From NCBI GenBank assembly GCA_937922705.1, contig CALAIW010000019.1, positions 1-56,444 of the forward strand: a stretch of DNA of 56,444 nt, read 5' to 3'. Position numbers and translations under genes: made by a program. Below, in pieces: positions 41,999-50,375 of the stretch. Below the pieces are notes generated by a model. The model was not told where the DNA came from. It worked only from the letters and a program-made list of their open reading frames with translations, and ran no database searches. The DNA comes from an uncultured bacterium. Its GTDB lineage: Bacteria; Atribacterota; Atribacteria; Atribacterales; Caldatribacteriaceae. Each line of letters starts with the position of its first letter. The first letter of the stretch is position 1.

Positions 41999-43069
41999 TT
42001 GTCACGAAACCAGGAAGAAAAACATTTTGAATTCACCAAAGCTCTGTACCTGCTCCTTGTCCTTGTTCTTGCCTTGTACCTGGTGTATCTTCTTCGGGAC
42101 GTCCTCGTTCCCTTTGTCCTTGGAGGACTCCTCGCTTATGCCCTTACCCCTCTGGCACGACGCTTAAACCGCTTGGGACTCTCATGGAAACTCTCAGTCA
42201 TCCTTGTCTTTCTCGGTATCCTCCTCTTCTTTGCCCTCCTTTTCTTTCTCATCGTTCCTGAAGCACTCTCGCAGCTCAAGGCTTTCTCTCTCTCTGCGCC
42301 AGAACGCATTGAAGAGTTCGTGGGGAAAATCCTTGAAATCGCTAAAACCCTTGATGCAAAGTACCCTGACCTCCGCCTTACTGAAGCTGTTGAGGATTTC
42401 CTCCGAAACGTTTTGGGAAACTTTGAAGACTACCTCCAGAGCATCACAAAAAACATCCTCAATCTCGTGTCCCTTTTCATGACCGTGCTCTTTCTTGGGT
42501 TCATTGTTACCCCTTTTGTCCTCTACTATTTCATGATTGACGCTACAAAAATCCGCCGAGCCCTTGTGCGCCTTTTCCCCCAGGATCGGAAAAAAGAGTA
42601 TATAGAGATTCTGCGAAGCATCGACAAGGTCGTTGGTGACTTTATTCGGGGACGCCTTATTCTCTCCCTCTTTGTCGGGGTAACAGTAACTTCTGGGCTT
42701 CTCATTATGAGGATTGAGTTTCCCCTCGTTATCGGTATTATCGCTGGAATTGCTGACGTTGTCCCCTACCTTGGTCCCATTGTCGGAGCAGTTCCAGCTT
42801 TGCTCTTCGCTAGTACGAAATCAATTTGGCACGTAATTGGTGTTGTAGCCCTCTTCGGGGGAGTGAACTTTATAGAGGGAATCGTCGTTACTCCCCGGGT
42901 GATGGGGAAAGAGACAGGTCTCCATCCAGTAACGGTTCTTTTTGCCCTCCTCGTGGGTGGAAAACTCTTTGGAGCTCTGGGGGTTATTGCTGCTATTCCT
43001 GTTGCTGGGGTCATTAAAGGAATACTCCTGCACCGAAGGAAGGGAGAAAGCTCTGGGAACACTATGTAA
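41999..43069 (+). CDS. AI-2E-type transporter family (UPF0118) membrane protein
   Basis: A 356-residue polytopic membrane protein with about seven or eight helices and the family segments VLGGLLAYALTPLARRLN, VVGDFIRGRLILSLFVGV, DVVPYLGPIVGAVPALL and EGIVVTPRVMGKETGLHPVTV. Members export AI-2, act as Na+/H+ antiporters or are uncharacterised; this one cannot be assigned. TTG start preceded by AGGGAAAGG. Confidence 0.9.
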   Translation: MSRNQEEKHFEFTKALYLLLVLVLALYLVYLLRDVLVPFVLGGLLAYALTPLARRLNRLGLSWKLSVILVFLGILLFFALLFFLIVPEALSQLKAFSLSAPERIEEFVGKILEIAKTLDAKYPDLRLTEAVEDFLRNVLGNFEDYLQSITKNILNLVSLFMTVLFLGFIVTPFVLYYFMIDATKIRRALVRLFPQDRKKEYIEILRSIDKVVGDFIRGRLILSLFVGVTVTSGLLIMRIEFPLVIGIIAGIADVVPYLGPIVGAVPALLFASTKSIWHVIGVVALFGGVNFIEGIVVTPRVMGKETGLHPVTVLFALLVGGKLFGALGVIAAIPVAGVIKGILLHRRKGESSGNTM

Positions 43070-43724
43070 TGCTCTGGCAGTGATTCTGGGAGGTATTCTT
43101 GGCCTTCTCTTTCGAAAACGGTTCTCGCTTAAAGTTCAGGAGAGCCTCATGCATGCTTTGGGGCTTGTCTGCATACCTTTGGGGCTTTCGATGACCATGA
43201 GGGGTGAGAAGTTCCTCGCTCTTCTTTTGAGCATTGTCGCTGGAGGGGCTCTTGGAGAACTTCTACAACTTGAGGAACGACTTGAGCATTTCTCCCAAAA
43301 GCTTGAGAACCGCCTGCGAGCAGAACGCAATACTTTCGCTCCCGGTTTTCTTGCAGCCACTCTCCTTTTCTGCATTGGTCCCATGACCATTATGGGGTCT
43401 TTGGAAGATGGTCTTGGCAAGGTCCCCCAGATTCTCTATACCAAATCGCTCCTCGATGGCACTGCTTCCTTAGCCCTGGCTGCAAGTCTTGGCGTTGGGG
43501 TTCCTTTCTCAGCACTTTCTATCCTCCTCGTCCAGGGGAGTATTACCCTTCTTGCCCGGTTTCTTGCTCCCCTCCTTTCTGAGGGTTTCATCCGGGAGAT
43601 GACGGCAACAGGGGGCATCCTTATTCTGGGCATTGCTTTGAACCTCCTCAACCTTAAGAAGATTCGAGTAGCAAACCTTCTCCCTTCCCTTGGCTTTGTT
43701 GCCCTGTTTATGCGTCTTTTATAA
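43053..43724 (+). CDS. DUF554 family membrane protein, apparent CTG start
   Basis: A 223-residue polytopic membrane protein of the DUF554 (YdfK/YqgA-like) family. Family proteins start M-LGT-x-NALAVILGG; here the same sequence LGTLCNALAVILGGILGLLF begins at a CTG codon (43053), with AAGGGAG 6 bases upstream and no in-frame ATG, GTG or TTG in the right place. The next option, GTG at 43080, cuts off nine conserved residues and lacks a ribosome-binding site. The CTG start overlaps the preceding gene by 17 bases. Function unknown. Confidence 0.82.
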   Translation: MGTLCNALAVILGGILGLLFRKRFSLKVQESLMHALGLVCIPLGLSMTMRGEKFLALLLSIVAGGALGELLQLEERLEHFSQKLENRLRAERNTFAPGFLAATLLFCIGPMTIMGSLEDGLGKVPQILYTKSLLDGTASLALAASLGVGVPFSALSILLVQGSITLLARFLAPLLSEGFIREMTATGGILILGIALNLLNLKKIRVANLLPSLGFVALFMRLL

Positions 43725-43736
43725 GGGGTGATTTCG

Positions 43737-44450
43737 ATGCGCATTGCGGTATTCTCGGATATCCATGCTAACTTACCGGCTCTCTTGAGTGTCCTTCGAG
43801 ATATTGCCAAAGTCGGTGTGGATATGAAGGTGTGCTTGGGGGACCTTGTGGGGTATGCCCCCTTCCCCAACGAGGTTACTGAAAAGATAAAAGAGCTTGC
43901 AATCCCAACCATTATGGGGAACTACGACCAGGGTGTGGGTTTTGACCTTGAGGATTGTGGGTGTGCGTATCGGACCGAGGAAGAAAGGACTCTGGGGCAT
44001 GTCTCACTTCTTTGGACAAGAGAAACCGTAACTCCAGAGAATAAAGCGTTTCTCAGAAACCTCTTGCCCCGCTTTGAACTTGAAATAGCACCGTTTCGTC
44101 TTCTCTTTGTCCATGGGAGTCCCCGACGTATCAACGAATACCTCTTTCCTGACCGTCCAGATGCGAGTTTCCTCAACATGATGGCCCAGGAATCAGCCAA
44201 TGTCCTGGTCTGTGGCCATACCCATATTCCCTTTTTCCGGAAAATTGAGAGGCTTTTCGTAATCAATGATGGAAGTGTAGGTCGTCCAAAAGACGGGGAC
44301 TGGCGGGCTACCTGGGCACTCGTTGAGGTGAACGATACTGTGGTGGTTTCCTTCAGAAGATGCGAGTATGACCTTGAACCACTCTACAAGGCGTACGCCC
44401 AAAGCGGGCTTCCCAAGAAGTTCCTTGAGGATATTTTGCCCCATCGTTGA
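43737..44450 (+). CDS. Metallophosphoesterase
   Basis: A 237-residue calcineurin-like phosphoesterase. All motifs are present: FSDIHANL, CLGDLVGYAP, GNYDQG, FVHGSP and CGHTHIPF. Resembles YfcE/MJ0936-type phosphodiesterases. The ATG at 43737 has AAGGGG 8 bases before it. Its last bases overlap the -35 of the next gene's promoter. Confidence 0.93.
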   Translation: MRIAVFSDIHANLPALLSVLRDIAKVGVDMKVCLGDLVGYAPFPNEVTEKIKELAIPTIMGNYDQGVGFDLEDCGCAYRTEEERTLGHVSLLWTRETVTPENKAFLRNLLPRFELEIAPFRLLFVHGSPRRINEYLFPDRPDASFLNMMAQESANVLVCGHTHIPFFRKIERLFVINDGSVGRPKDGDWRATWALVEVNDTVVVSFRRCEYDLEPLYKAYAQSGLPKKFLEDILPHR

Positions 44451-44475
44451 CCCTAAAAGAAATTGTGAGTATAAT
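44447..44475 (+). promoter_or_regulatory. Promoter of the S1-domain gene
   Basis: -35 TTGACC (44447-44452), 17-base spacer, -10 TATAAT (44470-44475). A near-consensus SigA promoter overlapping the stop codon of the phosphoesterase gene. Confidence 0.85.
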
Positions 44476-44512
44476 ATGCTCAATTTTAGAAAGGGAGGAT
44501 AGTCTCTGGTTC

Positions 44513-44875
44513 ATGGTGGAAATCGACAGCATTGTGGAAGGTAAGGTCGTTGGTATCACTCGTTTTGGCGCCTTTGTTGAGCTTGAAGATGGAAAACGTG
44601 GTTTGGTGCACATTTCAGAAATTGCTCACCATTTTGTGAAGGATGTAAACGACTATCTCAAAATCAACGACCGGGTGAAGGTAAAGGTTATTGGCATTTC
44701 CCCTGATGGGAAGATTGACCTCTCCATCAAGCGGGTGAACGAAGACCAGGAGTACCTTGAAAAGCTTGAGCGGAGCCGGGCAAGTTTTGAGCAGAAAATG
44801 AACCGGTTCCTAAAGCAGAGTCAAGAGAAACTCTCAGACCTTAAAAAACACCAGGACGGGAAAAAGAAGCGTTGA
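44513..44875 (+). CDS. S1 RNA-binding domain protein
   Basis: A 120-residue protein with one S1 domain: IVEGKVVGITRFGAFVELED, GLVHISEIAHHFVKDVNDYL and VKVKVIGISPDGKIDLSIKRV, then a charged C-terminal tail rich in Lys. This resembles YugI/general stress protein 13 of Firmicutes, which bind ribosomes or RNA. GGGAGG is 14 bases before the ATG, a long spacing. The sirtuin gene follows after 1 base. Confidence 0.92.
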   Translation: MVEIDSIVEGKVVGITRFGAFVELEDGKRGLVHISEIAHHFVKDVNDYLKINDRVKVKVIGISPDGKIDLSIKRVNEDQEYLEKLERSRASFEQKMNRFLKQSQEKLSDLKKHQDGKKKR

Positions 44876-44876
44876 A

Positions 44877-45617
44877 ATGTCCTGGAATCCTAGGGAGATT
44901 GCTGGGCTCATTGGAGACCACAAACCTTGGCTTATCCTCACCGGAGCAGGGATTTCCACTGAAAGTGGAATCCCTGACTTCCGAACCCCACAAACTGGCC
45001 TTTGGGAACAGTATGACCCCATGGAAGTCCTTTCGGTAGAAGCTCTCTTTGAGCGCCCTCAGGTCTTCTTTGGGGTCGGCTTCCAAGTCCTTATGCGCTT
45101 TAAAGAGGCCCGTCCAAATAGAGCCCACGAAATCCTCGCCGAATGGGAAAAACTTGGTATTGTGGAAGCTATTATCACTCAAAACATTGATGGTCTCCAC
45201 CATAAAGCAGGATCCCAAAGGGTCCTGGAAATTCATGGGCACTTGCGTTCAGGTCACTGTACTCTTTGCCATACTTCCTTTCCCATAGAAACTCTGGAAC
45301 ACAAGGTTGCCCAAGGGGAGATCCCTCCTCGGTGCCTCTGCGGGGGAATGATCCGGCCAGATGTGGTGCTCTTTGGGGATATGCTCCCACCTTGCTTTGA
45401 AGAAGCTACTGAACTTGCTCACCGCTTGCCACTTATAGTCATTGGTTCAAGCCTCCAGGTATCACCGGCAAATTTCCTCCCCTCTTATACCCCCCTTCTT
45501 GGCATCATCAACCTCACCCCGACACCCTTTGATTGGAAAGCTCGGTTTGTCATTCATGAAAAAGCCTCAGTAGCACTTGAAGCACTCCACAGAGAACTAC
45601 TCTCCAAACTCTCGTAA
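44877..45617 (+). CDS. Sir2-family NAD-dependent protein deacylase
   Basis: A 246-residue sirtuin. Motifs: LTGAGISTESGIPDFR, TQNIDGLHHKAG, catalytic His in VLEIHGHL, a four-Cys zinc site (CTLC and CLCGG) and IRPDVVLFGD, IGSSLQVSPA. Removes acyl groups from lysine using NAD+. Cotranscribed with the S1 gene. Its last 21 bases overlap the convergent PHP-like gene. Confidence 0.93.
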   Translation: MSWNPREIAGLIGDHKPWLILTGAGISTESGIPDFRTPQTGLWEQYDPMEVLSVEALFERPQVFFGVGFQVLMRFKEARPNRAHEILAEWEKLGIVEAIITQNIDGLHHKAGSQRVLEIHGHLRSGHCTLCHTSFPIETLEHKVAQGEIPPRCLCGGMIRPDVVLFGDMLPPCFEEATELAHRLPLIVIGSSLQVSPANFLPSYTPLLGIINLTPTPFDWKARFVIHEKASVALEALHRELLSKLS

Positions 45618-46934
45618 GAGGTCCTCAGTTTTGCGTTTGCCAAGCTTGTGCACCGCTTCCCAATCCGCAGGAGTCGCCAACCCAACACGAGCAAAAAAGC
45701 GGTTTTTCTTTTCACGGCTTGCAAAGGTTGCCCTTGCCCATGCACTTCCATAGCCCCGCCGGGAAGACATCTCAAGCACAGCATGACCCCAGAGAATCCA
45801 GGCACTCTCAAGGAAAAAAGAAGCAAGAGGTGCAAGGTAGGGAGAATCAAAATCGTCCACAAACTTTTGACCGTAACGATTAAGTTCTGTACCAACAAAA
45901 ACTGGAAAGTGGTGCTTCCGTGCGGTTTCTATGAATTCATAGAGTTTGCGAACCTTTAGTTTGCGCTCCTCATCATCAGGGAGATTCCAGTTTCGATCAG
46001 GAATGAGGAAGAACGTCTCAACACCATTTGCCTCACAGAAGTCAACAAGTCTTTTGGGGTTTGCTTCTCCGCTCCGGGTCCCATCAAGCCAGGAAAAGGA
46101 AGGAATGGCCCCAGCTGACGCAATCATCCTGTTCACCTCGTGAACTCTTGGGAAGTCCCCAACATCCGGCTTTACATATCCCACGCCTCCAAACTTCATG
46201 AGGCGAGACCGGATGGTATCGTAAAAGGACGCTGGATCCCTCTCCAGGGCTAAAACACTTGCTTTGCTCATTCCAAGTCTCTCTGCCCAGAAACAGGCTC
46301 TCGCTGTAGGGTCGGGGAAAACCTCTCTACTTTTCCGCGCATAGGCCACCACAATGTGACGCTCGGTGGGGTTCCCAGAGGGTGTGAGAGGAAGGACATC
46401 GCTCTCGTAATCTACCGTAACCTCCCCAAGGTAGGCATTGACTCGAGCGATAATCTTTTTGTTCCGTTCTTGAGCAATGGTCTTGAGCTTCCTTAAGGTC
46501 TCTAAACCCTCTGCACTTTCTGGGAAACGCACAAAGCCGCTTCCCATGTAGTAGGCGATTCCAGGTTCATTCGGAGAACTAAGCTCTTCCTCGTGAAACT
46601 CGGGGAGGTAAACGCGGGTCTCAAGGCCTGAAACTACGGGAAGTCCCACTGCAAACCCCCCAAACCGAAACTCCTCCATAGCGTCAAGAACGTCAAAATC
46701 TACACTCCCTGCAACACTAAGACCCTGCAATCTCGAAAGCCACACAATGTGAAGGGGTGAGTACCCACAAGCGTTGAAAGAAAAGAAGGTATGGAAGTGG
46801 AGATTCACCACTTGGCGAGGTGGAGGAAAGGCAATATTCCCCTTTTTGTGTTCCTCAAGAAGTTTCAAAAAAGCTTCCTTTCTCTTTTCAAAGGAAAAAT
46901 CGTCAAGTCGTGCTTCAAGCTCTTCCCTGCGCAC
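45597..46934 (-). CDS. PHP-like metal-dependent hydrolase family protein
   Basis: A 445-residue protein with PHP-type features: NLHFHTFFSFNACGYSPLHI (H46 and H48) and VFVGTELNRYGQ towards the end; SVDFDVLDAMEEF follows the first motif. Metal-binding His/Asp/Glu residues elsewhere are not easily matched. I recognise the fold but not the reaction; phosphoesterase-like or amidohydrolase activity is possible. It overlaps the MFS gene by 20 bases. Confidence 0.65.
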   Translation of the reverse strand: MRREELEARLDDFSFEKRKEAFLKLLEEHKKGNIAFPPPRQVVNLHFHTFFSFNACGYSPLHIVWLSRLQGLSVAGSVDFDVLDAMEEFRFGGFAVGLPVVSGLETRVYLPEFHEEELSSPNEPGIAYYMGSGFVRFPESAEGLETLRKLKTIAQERNKKIIARVNAYLGEVTVDYESDVLPLTPSGNPTERHIVVAYARKSREVFPDPTARACFWAERLGMSKASVLALERDPASFYDTIRSRLMKFGGVGYVKPDVGDFPRVHEVNRMIASAGAIPSFSWLDGTRSGEANPKRLVDFCEANGVETFFLIPDRNWNLPDDEERKLKVRKLYEFIETARKHHFPVFVGTELNRYGQKFVDDFDSPYLAPLASFFLESAWILWGHAVLEMSSRRGYGSAWARATFASREKKNRFFARVGLATPADWEAVHKLGKRKTEDLLREFGE

Positions 46935-48102
46935 CGGTAACCGCTCCCTTCTTCTCCGTGCTTTGTTTTCCTAAGGCGACAAGAAGATACTGAAAAAGGA
47001 AAACCCCAAAGAGGGCAAAGGGTACAAAGGCAAGAACTACACGAAACCCAAACCTTGCACCAACAAGGCCAAAAAGCCAGGGGAAAAGGAATGTCCCAAG
47101 TCCATTATTGAAAAGAACCCATCCGGAGGCGGTGGAGGAAATATCGGGAAATGTTACAAGAGCGTAAGTAATAGTAAGGGGCACAAGGGTCGAAAGGAAA
47201 AATCCCGAAACAAAAAGGAGAAAAGGCATCCAAAACATATGGACTCCAAGGACCACTCCAAGGCCTGTTCCTAAAACCCCAAAAAGAGCGTTGCCCCGCA
47301 TAAGCGTAAGGTATCCAAGACGCTCGGAGAGTAATGCCAAAGCCAATCGCCCACACAAAAGCCCAAGCCAAAAGTAAGAGAGAAACACCGCCCCCCTTGC
47401 TTCTGAAAGACCATATTCCTTGCAGTACGTCACAAGCCATCCATTGAGAGTACTCACTCCCGCAGCGTAAAGGAGCATGGTGCATCCAAGAAACCAAAAC
47501 GATTTCTTCGTGAATGTTCGAGCAATAACCCGCCCTGAAACTTCTCTAGCATTCCGAGGGATAAAAGGGAAGAAAAAGAAAAACGCAGTAAGAATGGTAA
47601 AAGCGGCAATGACGCTATAAAGTTCCCGAAAAGAGTATCCCTGAACCCGAAATACGGCATAGAGTCGTGGAGCAAGGAGCGACCCAAGACCGAAAAAGGC
47701 ATGGATAACGTTCAAAACCGTTCCAGGACGCTCAGGAAAGAGACTTTGAGCCACGGGATTTATCATACAATCCACGAAGCCAACTCCAATGCCGACAAGG
47801 AGAAAGGCAAAGAGGAGAAACGAGAAGGATTGCCCAAGAACAATTCCCAAAAACCCCAGCACAACAATGGTAAACCCTAAACGCAAAAGGGTCCCCCGGA
47901 AGACAAAGTCCCCCAACATCCCTCCAAAGATCAGGGTAACAAAGTACCCAAGGCCGTGAAAGAGGAAAACTCTCCCTGCTGAGGCATAAGAGATGGAAAA
48001 GTGCTCAGCCATCTCAGGAATAACTGACCCCGCCCCCGAAAGTCCAAGACCAATAACCACAAGAGCTAAAGAGAAGAGCATAAGAAAAGCGAGTTTTTTC
48101 AC
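46915..48102 (-). CDS. Major facilitator superfamily transporter
   Basis: A 395-residue protein with 12 predicted membrane helices and MFS features: helix 1 GLGLSGAGSVIPEMAEHFSI, loop GGMLGDFVFRGTLLRLGF, and the second half YFWLGLLCGRLALALLSERLG. The FGLGSLLAPRL segment resembles the FucP/sugar branch. The substrate is unknown; proximity to the PHP-like gene (20-base overlap) suggests one pathway. It overlaps the marC gene by 4 bases. Confidence 0.9.
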   Translation of the reverse strand: MKKLAFLMLFSLALVVIGLGLSGAGSVIPEMAEHFSISYASAGRVFLFHGLGYFVTLIFGGMLGDFVFRGTLLRLGFTIVVLGFLGIVLGQSFSFLLFAFLLVGIGVGFVDCMINPVAQSLFPERPGTVLNVIHAFFGLGSLLAPRLYAVFRVQGYSFRELYSVIAAFTILTAFFFFFPFIPRNAREVSGRVIARTFTKKSFWFLGCTMLLYAAGVSTLNGWLVTYCKEYGLSEARGAVFLSYFWLGLLCGRLALALLSERLGYLTLMRGNALFGVLGTGLGVVLGVHMFWMPFLLFVSGFFLSTLVPLTITYALVTFPDISSTASGWVLFNNGLGTFLFPWLFGLVGARFGFRVVLAFVPFALFGVFLFQYLLVALGKQSTEKKGAVTGAQGRA

Positions 48103-48698
48103 CGTTTTGCAACCTCCGCGATCATGGCAAGAATTCCTTCCTTAACAAATTCCACAGCAATAGCCGAAAGCAAAAGTCCGAGGACTCGGGAAAGTACTTC
48201 CACAATCCGCTCTCCCAAAAGAGCAGCAACTTTCTGGGCAAAGAGCAAAAGAATCCAAGTAACCACAAGGGCACTCACCAGGGCCATAAAGGGTACAAAA
48301 TACCCATACCTTTGAGCAAGAACGATGATGGAGGTGATGGCTCCAGGACCACAAAGAAGTGGTGTTCCAATGATTACAGCAATGGCCTTCGTATTCGCTT
48401 CCCTTTTAGAAAACTGGAGACCCAAGATATCTTCAATTCCAAGAAGAAGGAGAATAACTCCCCCCGCTACCATAAAGCTTGAAAAGGAAATGCCCAAAAG
48501 CGAAAAGAGTACTTGCCCTCCAAAGAGGAAAACCACAAGAAGCGCAAAAGCAACAAAAACAGCAAGAAAAGCCTGTTCTGCCCGTTCCCGCTCAGACATC
48601 CTTCGCGTAAGGGCAAGAAAGGTTATCATCCCCAAAAAAGGGTCAAGAATGATAATGAGAATAGCAAAAGACTTCAAAAATGCTAAAAAAGTGCCCAT
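48099..48698 (-). CDS. MarC family integral membrane protein
   Basis: A 199-residue protein with six helices of the MarC (UPF0056) family: [58 protein letters not shown] and [20 protein letters not shown]. MarC was once linked to antibiotic resistance but its function is unknown. First gene of the MarC-MFS-PHP run. Confidence 0.92.
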   Translation of the reverse strand: MGTFLAFLKSFAILIIILDPFLGMITFLALTRRMSERERAEQAFLAVFVAFALLVVFLFGGQVLFSLLGISFSSFMVAGGVILLLLGIEDILGLQFSKREANTKAIAVIIGTPLLCGPGAITSIIVLAQRYGYFVPFMALVSALVVTWILLLFAQKVAALLGERIVEVLSRVLGLLLSAIAVEFVKEGILAMIAEVAKR

Positions 48699-48715
48699 TC
48701 TACCACCTTGCTTCC

Positions 48716-48743
48716 ATTATAAGAGAAGCTAGGGAATTGGAAA
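48716..48743 (-). promoter_or_regulatory. Promoter of marC-family gene
   Basis: Minus-strand TTTCCA (48738-48743), 16-base spacer, TATAAT (48716-48721). Reasonable SigA match 18 bases before the start codon. Confidence 0.5.
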
Positions 48744-48787
48744 GGCTCAAAAATGGTTTTCTATCAAAAAATACGGAGGTGATTCCT

Positions 48788-48958
48788 GTGCCGAGGGTTG
48801 AGAAGGTCGGAGAGGTCTTTCGCTGTGAGATCTGTGGAAATGTGGTGGAGGTAAAAGAGGTTGGAGGCGGGGAACTTGTGTGCTGCGGGCAACCGATGGT
48901 AAAGCTTGAAGAAGCACCAAAAAGGAGACGCCAATGTCGAAGAAAAACTTCCGCGTAA
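48788..48958 (+). CDS. Desulforedoxin-type rubredoxin-like iron protein
   Basis: A 56-residue protein beginning [17 protein letters not shown] and with [12 protein letters not shown]: four Cys as C-x-x-C and CC, the FeS4 site of desulforedoxin and of the N-terminal domain of desulfoferrodoxin. GTG start with a strong GGAGGTG. The C-terminal SOR domain normally fused to this part is absent, but the next gene encodes a SOR-fold-like exported protein and overlaps by 25 bases. Likely electron transfer in oxidative stress defence. Confidence 0.9.
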   Translation: MPRVEKVGEVFRCEICGNVVEVKEVGGGELVCCGQPMVKLEEAPKRRRQCRRKTSA

Positions 48959-49290
48959 TCGTAGGAGCGTTCTTTGTGGTCCTTTTAGGTAGCGTTGCCC
49001 TTGCTCATCCTCCTTCAGGGATTATCGCCTCTTTTGACCCTGAAACATACCTTCTTGAAATTCGCATTCCCCACAGCGTTGCTAATGCCAAAGGCGACCA
49101 CTATGTCTCTGAGATTCGAGTCTACCGAAACGGTACAGAAATCATCACCCAGTACGTACAATCTCAGTTTTCGCCCCAGGAACAGAGAGTACAGTACCTT
49201 ATCATCGATGCTGCAAAGGGAGATACCCTCACTGTCTACGCCCGTTGCAGTAAATTCGGGGAGAAAAAGGTAGACCTAACTATTGAGTAA
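48934..49290 (+). CDS. Exported superoxide-reductase-like protein, one iron ligand missing
   Basis: A 118-residue protein with a signal peptide (1-24, ending ALA). The mature part matches the superoxide reductase (neelaredoxin) fold: H25 at its start, [20 protein letters not shown] with H47 and H56, and YARCSKFGE with C105. In SOR the last motif is C-N-x-H-G; here the His is Phe108, so one equatorial ligand is lost. AAGGAGA precedes the ATG. Translationally coupled to the desulforedoxin gene. Either a diverged SOR with altered chemistry or an iron-binding protein. Confidence 0.65.
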   Translation: MSKKNFRVIVGAFFVVLLGSVALAHPPSGIIASFDPETYLLEIRIPHSVANAKGDHYVSEIRVYRNGTEIITQYVQSQFSPQEQRVQYLIIDAAKGDTLTVYARCSKFGEKKVDLTIE

Positions 49291-49293
49291 TCC

Positions 49294-50364
49294 TCAGCGG
49301 AAGCTCCTCCGGAGCTTCCGCTCTTTTTCCTTTCGTTCAAAAGCAAGAGCAATGAGGCGGTCAAGAAGAAGGGAATAGGGAATACCACTTACCTCCCAGA
49401 GTTTTGGATACATGCTGATTTTAGTAAAGCCGGGAATAGTATTGACCTCATTAATGTAAATCTCATTCCCTCGGAGAAAAAAGTCCACCCTAGCCATTCC
49501 CTCACAGCGACACACCTGAAAGGCAAGAAGCGCAAGCTCTTGGATTCTCCGCGTCGTTTCCTCGTCAAGCGGAGCAGGAGCAAGAAGCTCTGCCCCATTG
49601 GGATCAAGGTATTTAGCTTCATAGGAGTAGAACGAGTGACGTGGAATAATCTCTCCAGGAAGCGATACACAGGGGTTCTCATTCCCCAAAACAGAGCACT
49701 CGATTTCTCGTCCAGCGATATACTCTTCAATGAGAACCCGCCTATCGTATTGGAAGGCTTCCGCAAGAGCCGCACAAAATTCCTCCTCTTTCCCGACTTT
49801 GGCTGCTCCAACCGAGGACCCCAGGGTCGCAGGTTTTACAAAAAGCGGAAGTCCAAGAACCCGCGCAGCATCAGAAAACGAAGGAACAGCGTTCTCAGTG
49901 GCCACAAGGAAACGAGCAACGGGAAGTCCTGCTTCCCGAAGAAGTCTCTTTGTCACCTCTTTGTCCATACAGATAGCTGACCCCGTAACTCCTGACCCCA
50001 CATAAGGGAGGTTAACCATTTCAAGAAGTCCCTGGAGTGTCCCGTCTTCTCCAAAGGTTCCATGGAGCACTGGGAATACCACATGAGGAAGGGCGACAAT
50101 TTCTCCTCTTCTCAGATTGTAGACCCTCCCTCCCTGAGGATGGGGCACAAGGACGACTTCATCCCGATTGCGGGGACACTCTGGTCTGGTGAGATCCTCA
50201 GGGCTACAAAGACGAAAGACCCCTTCTTTGTCTATGCCCACAAGGATAACCTCATACTTTGCCGGATTAAGAGCAGCTACAATGTTCCGTGCTGACTCAC
50301 AGGAGACTTCGTGTTCCACCGACTTTCCCCCAAAGAGCACAAGAACGACACACCGATTGGGCAT
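49294..50364 (-). CDS. ddl: D-alanine--D-alanine ligase
   Basis: A 356-residue ATP-grasp enzyme for peptidoglycan synthesis. Motifs: LFGGKSVEHEVSCESARN, VFPVLHGTFGEDGTLQGLLE, LPYVGSGVTGSAICMDKEV, LFVKPATLGSSVGAAKV and INEVNTIPGFTKISMYPKLW. It shows that the organism has a normal wall. The end of the coding region contains the terminator hairpin of the convergent gene. Confidence 0.96.
   Translation of the reverse strand: MPNRCVVLVLFGGKSVEHEVSCESARNIVAALNPAKYEVILVGIDKEGVFRLCSPEDLTRPECPRNRDEVVLVPHPQGGRVYNLRRGEIVALPHVVFPVLHGTFGEDGTLQGLLEMVNLPYVGSGVTGSAICMDKEVTKRLLREAGLPVARFLVATENAVPSFSDAARVLGLPLFVKPATLGSSVGAAKVGKEEEFCAALAEAFQYDRRVLIEEYIAGREIECSVLGNENPCVSLPGEIIPRHSFYSYEAKYLDPNGAELLAPAPLDEETTRRIQELALLAFQVCRCEGMARVDFFLRGNEIYINEVNTIPGFTKISMYPKLWEVSGIPYSLLLDRLIALAFERKEKERKLRRSFR
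49297..49328 (+). terminator. Terminator of the desulforedoxin/SOR-like genes, inside the ddl 3' end
   Basis: Stem GCGGAAGCTCC with its complement around a 3-base loop, followed on the plus strand by a T-run in TCTTTTTCC. It starts 6 bases after the stop of the SOR-like gene, and encodes the last codons of ddl on the other strand. Confidence 0.88.
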
Positions 50365-50375
50365 CCTCTTCCCCC

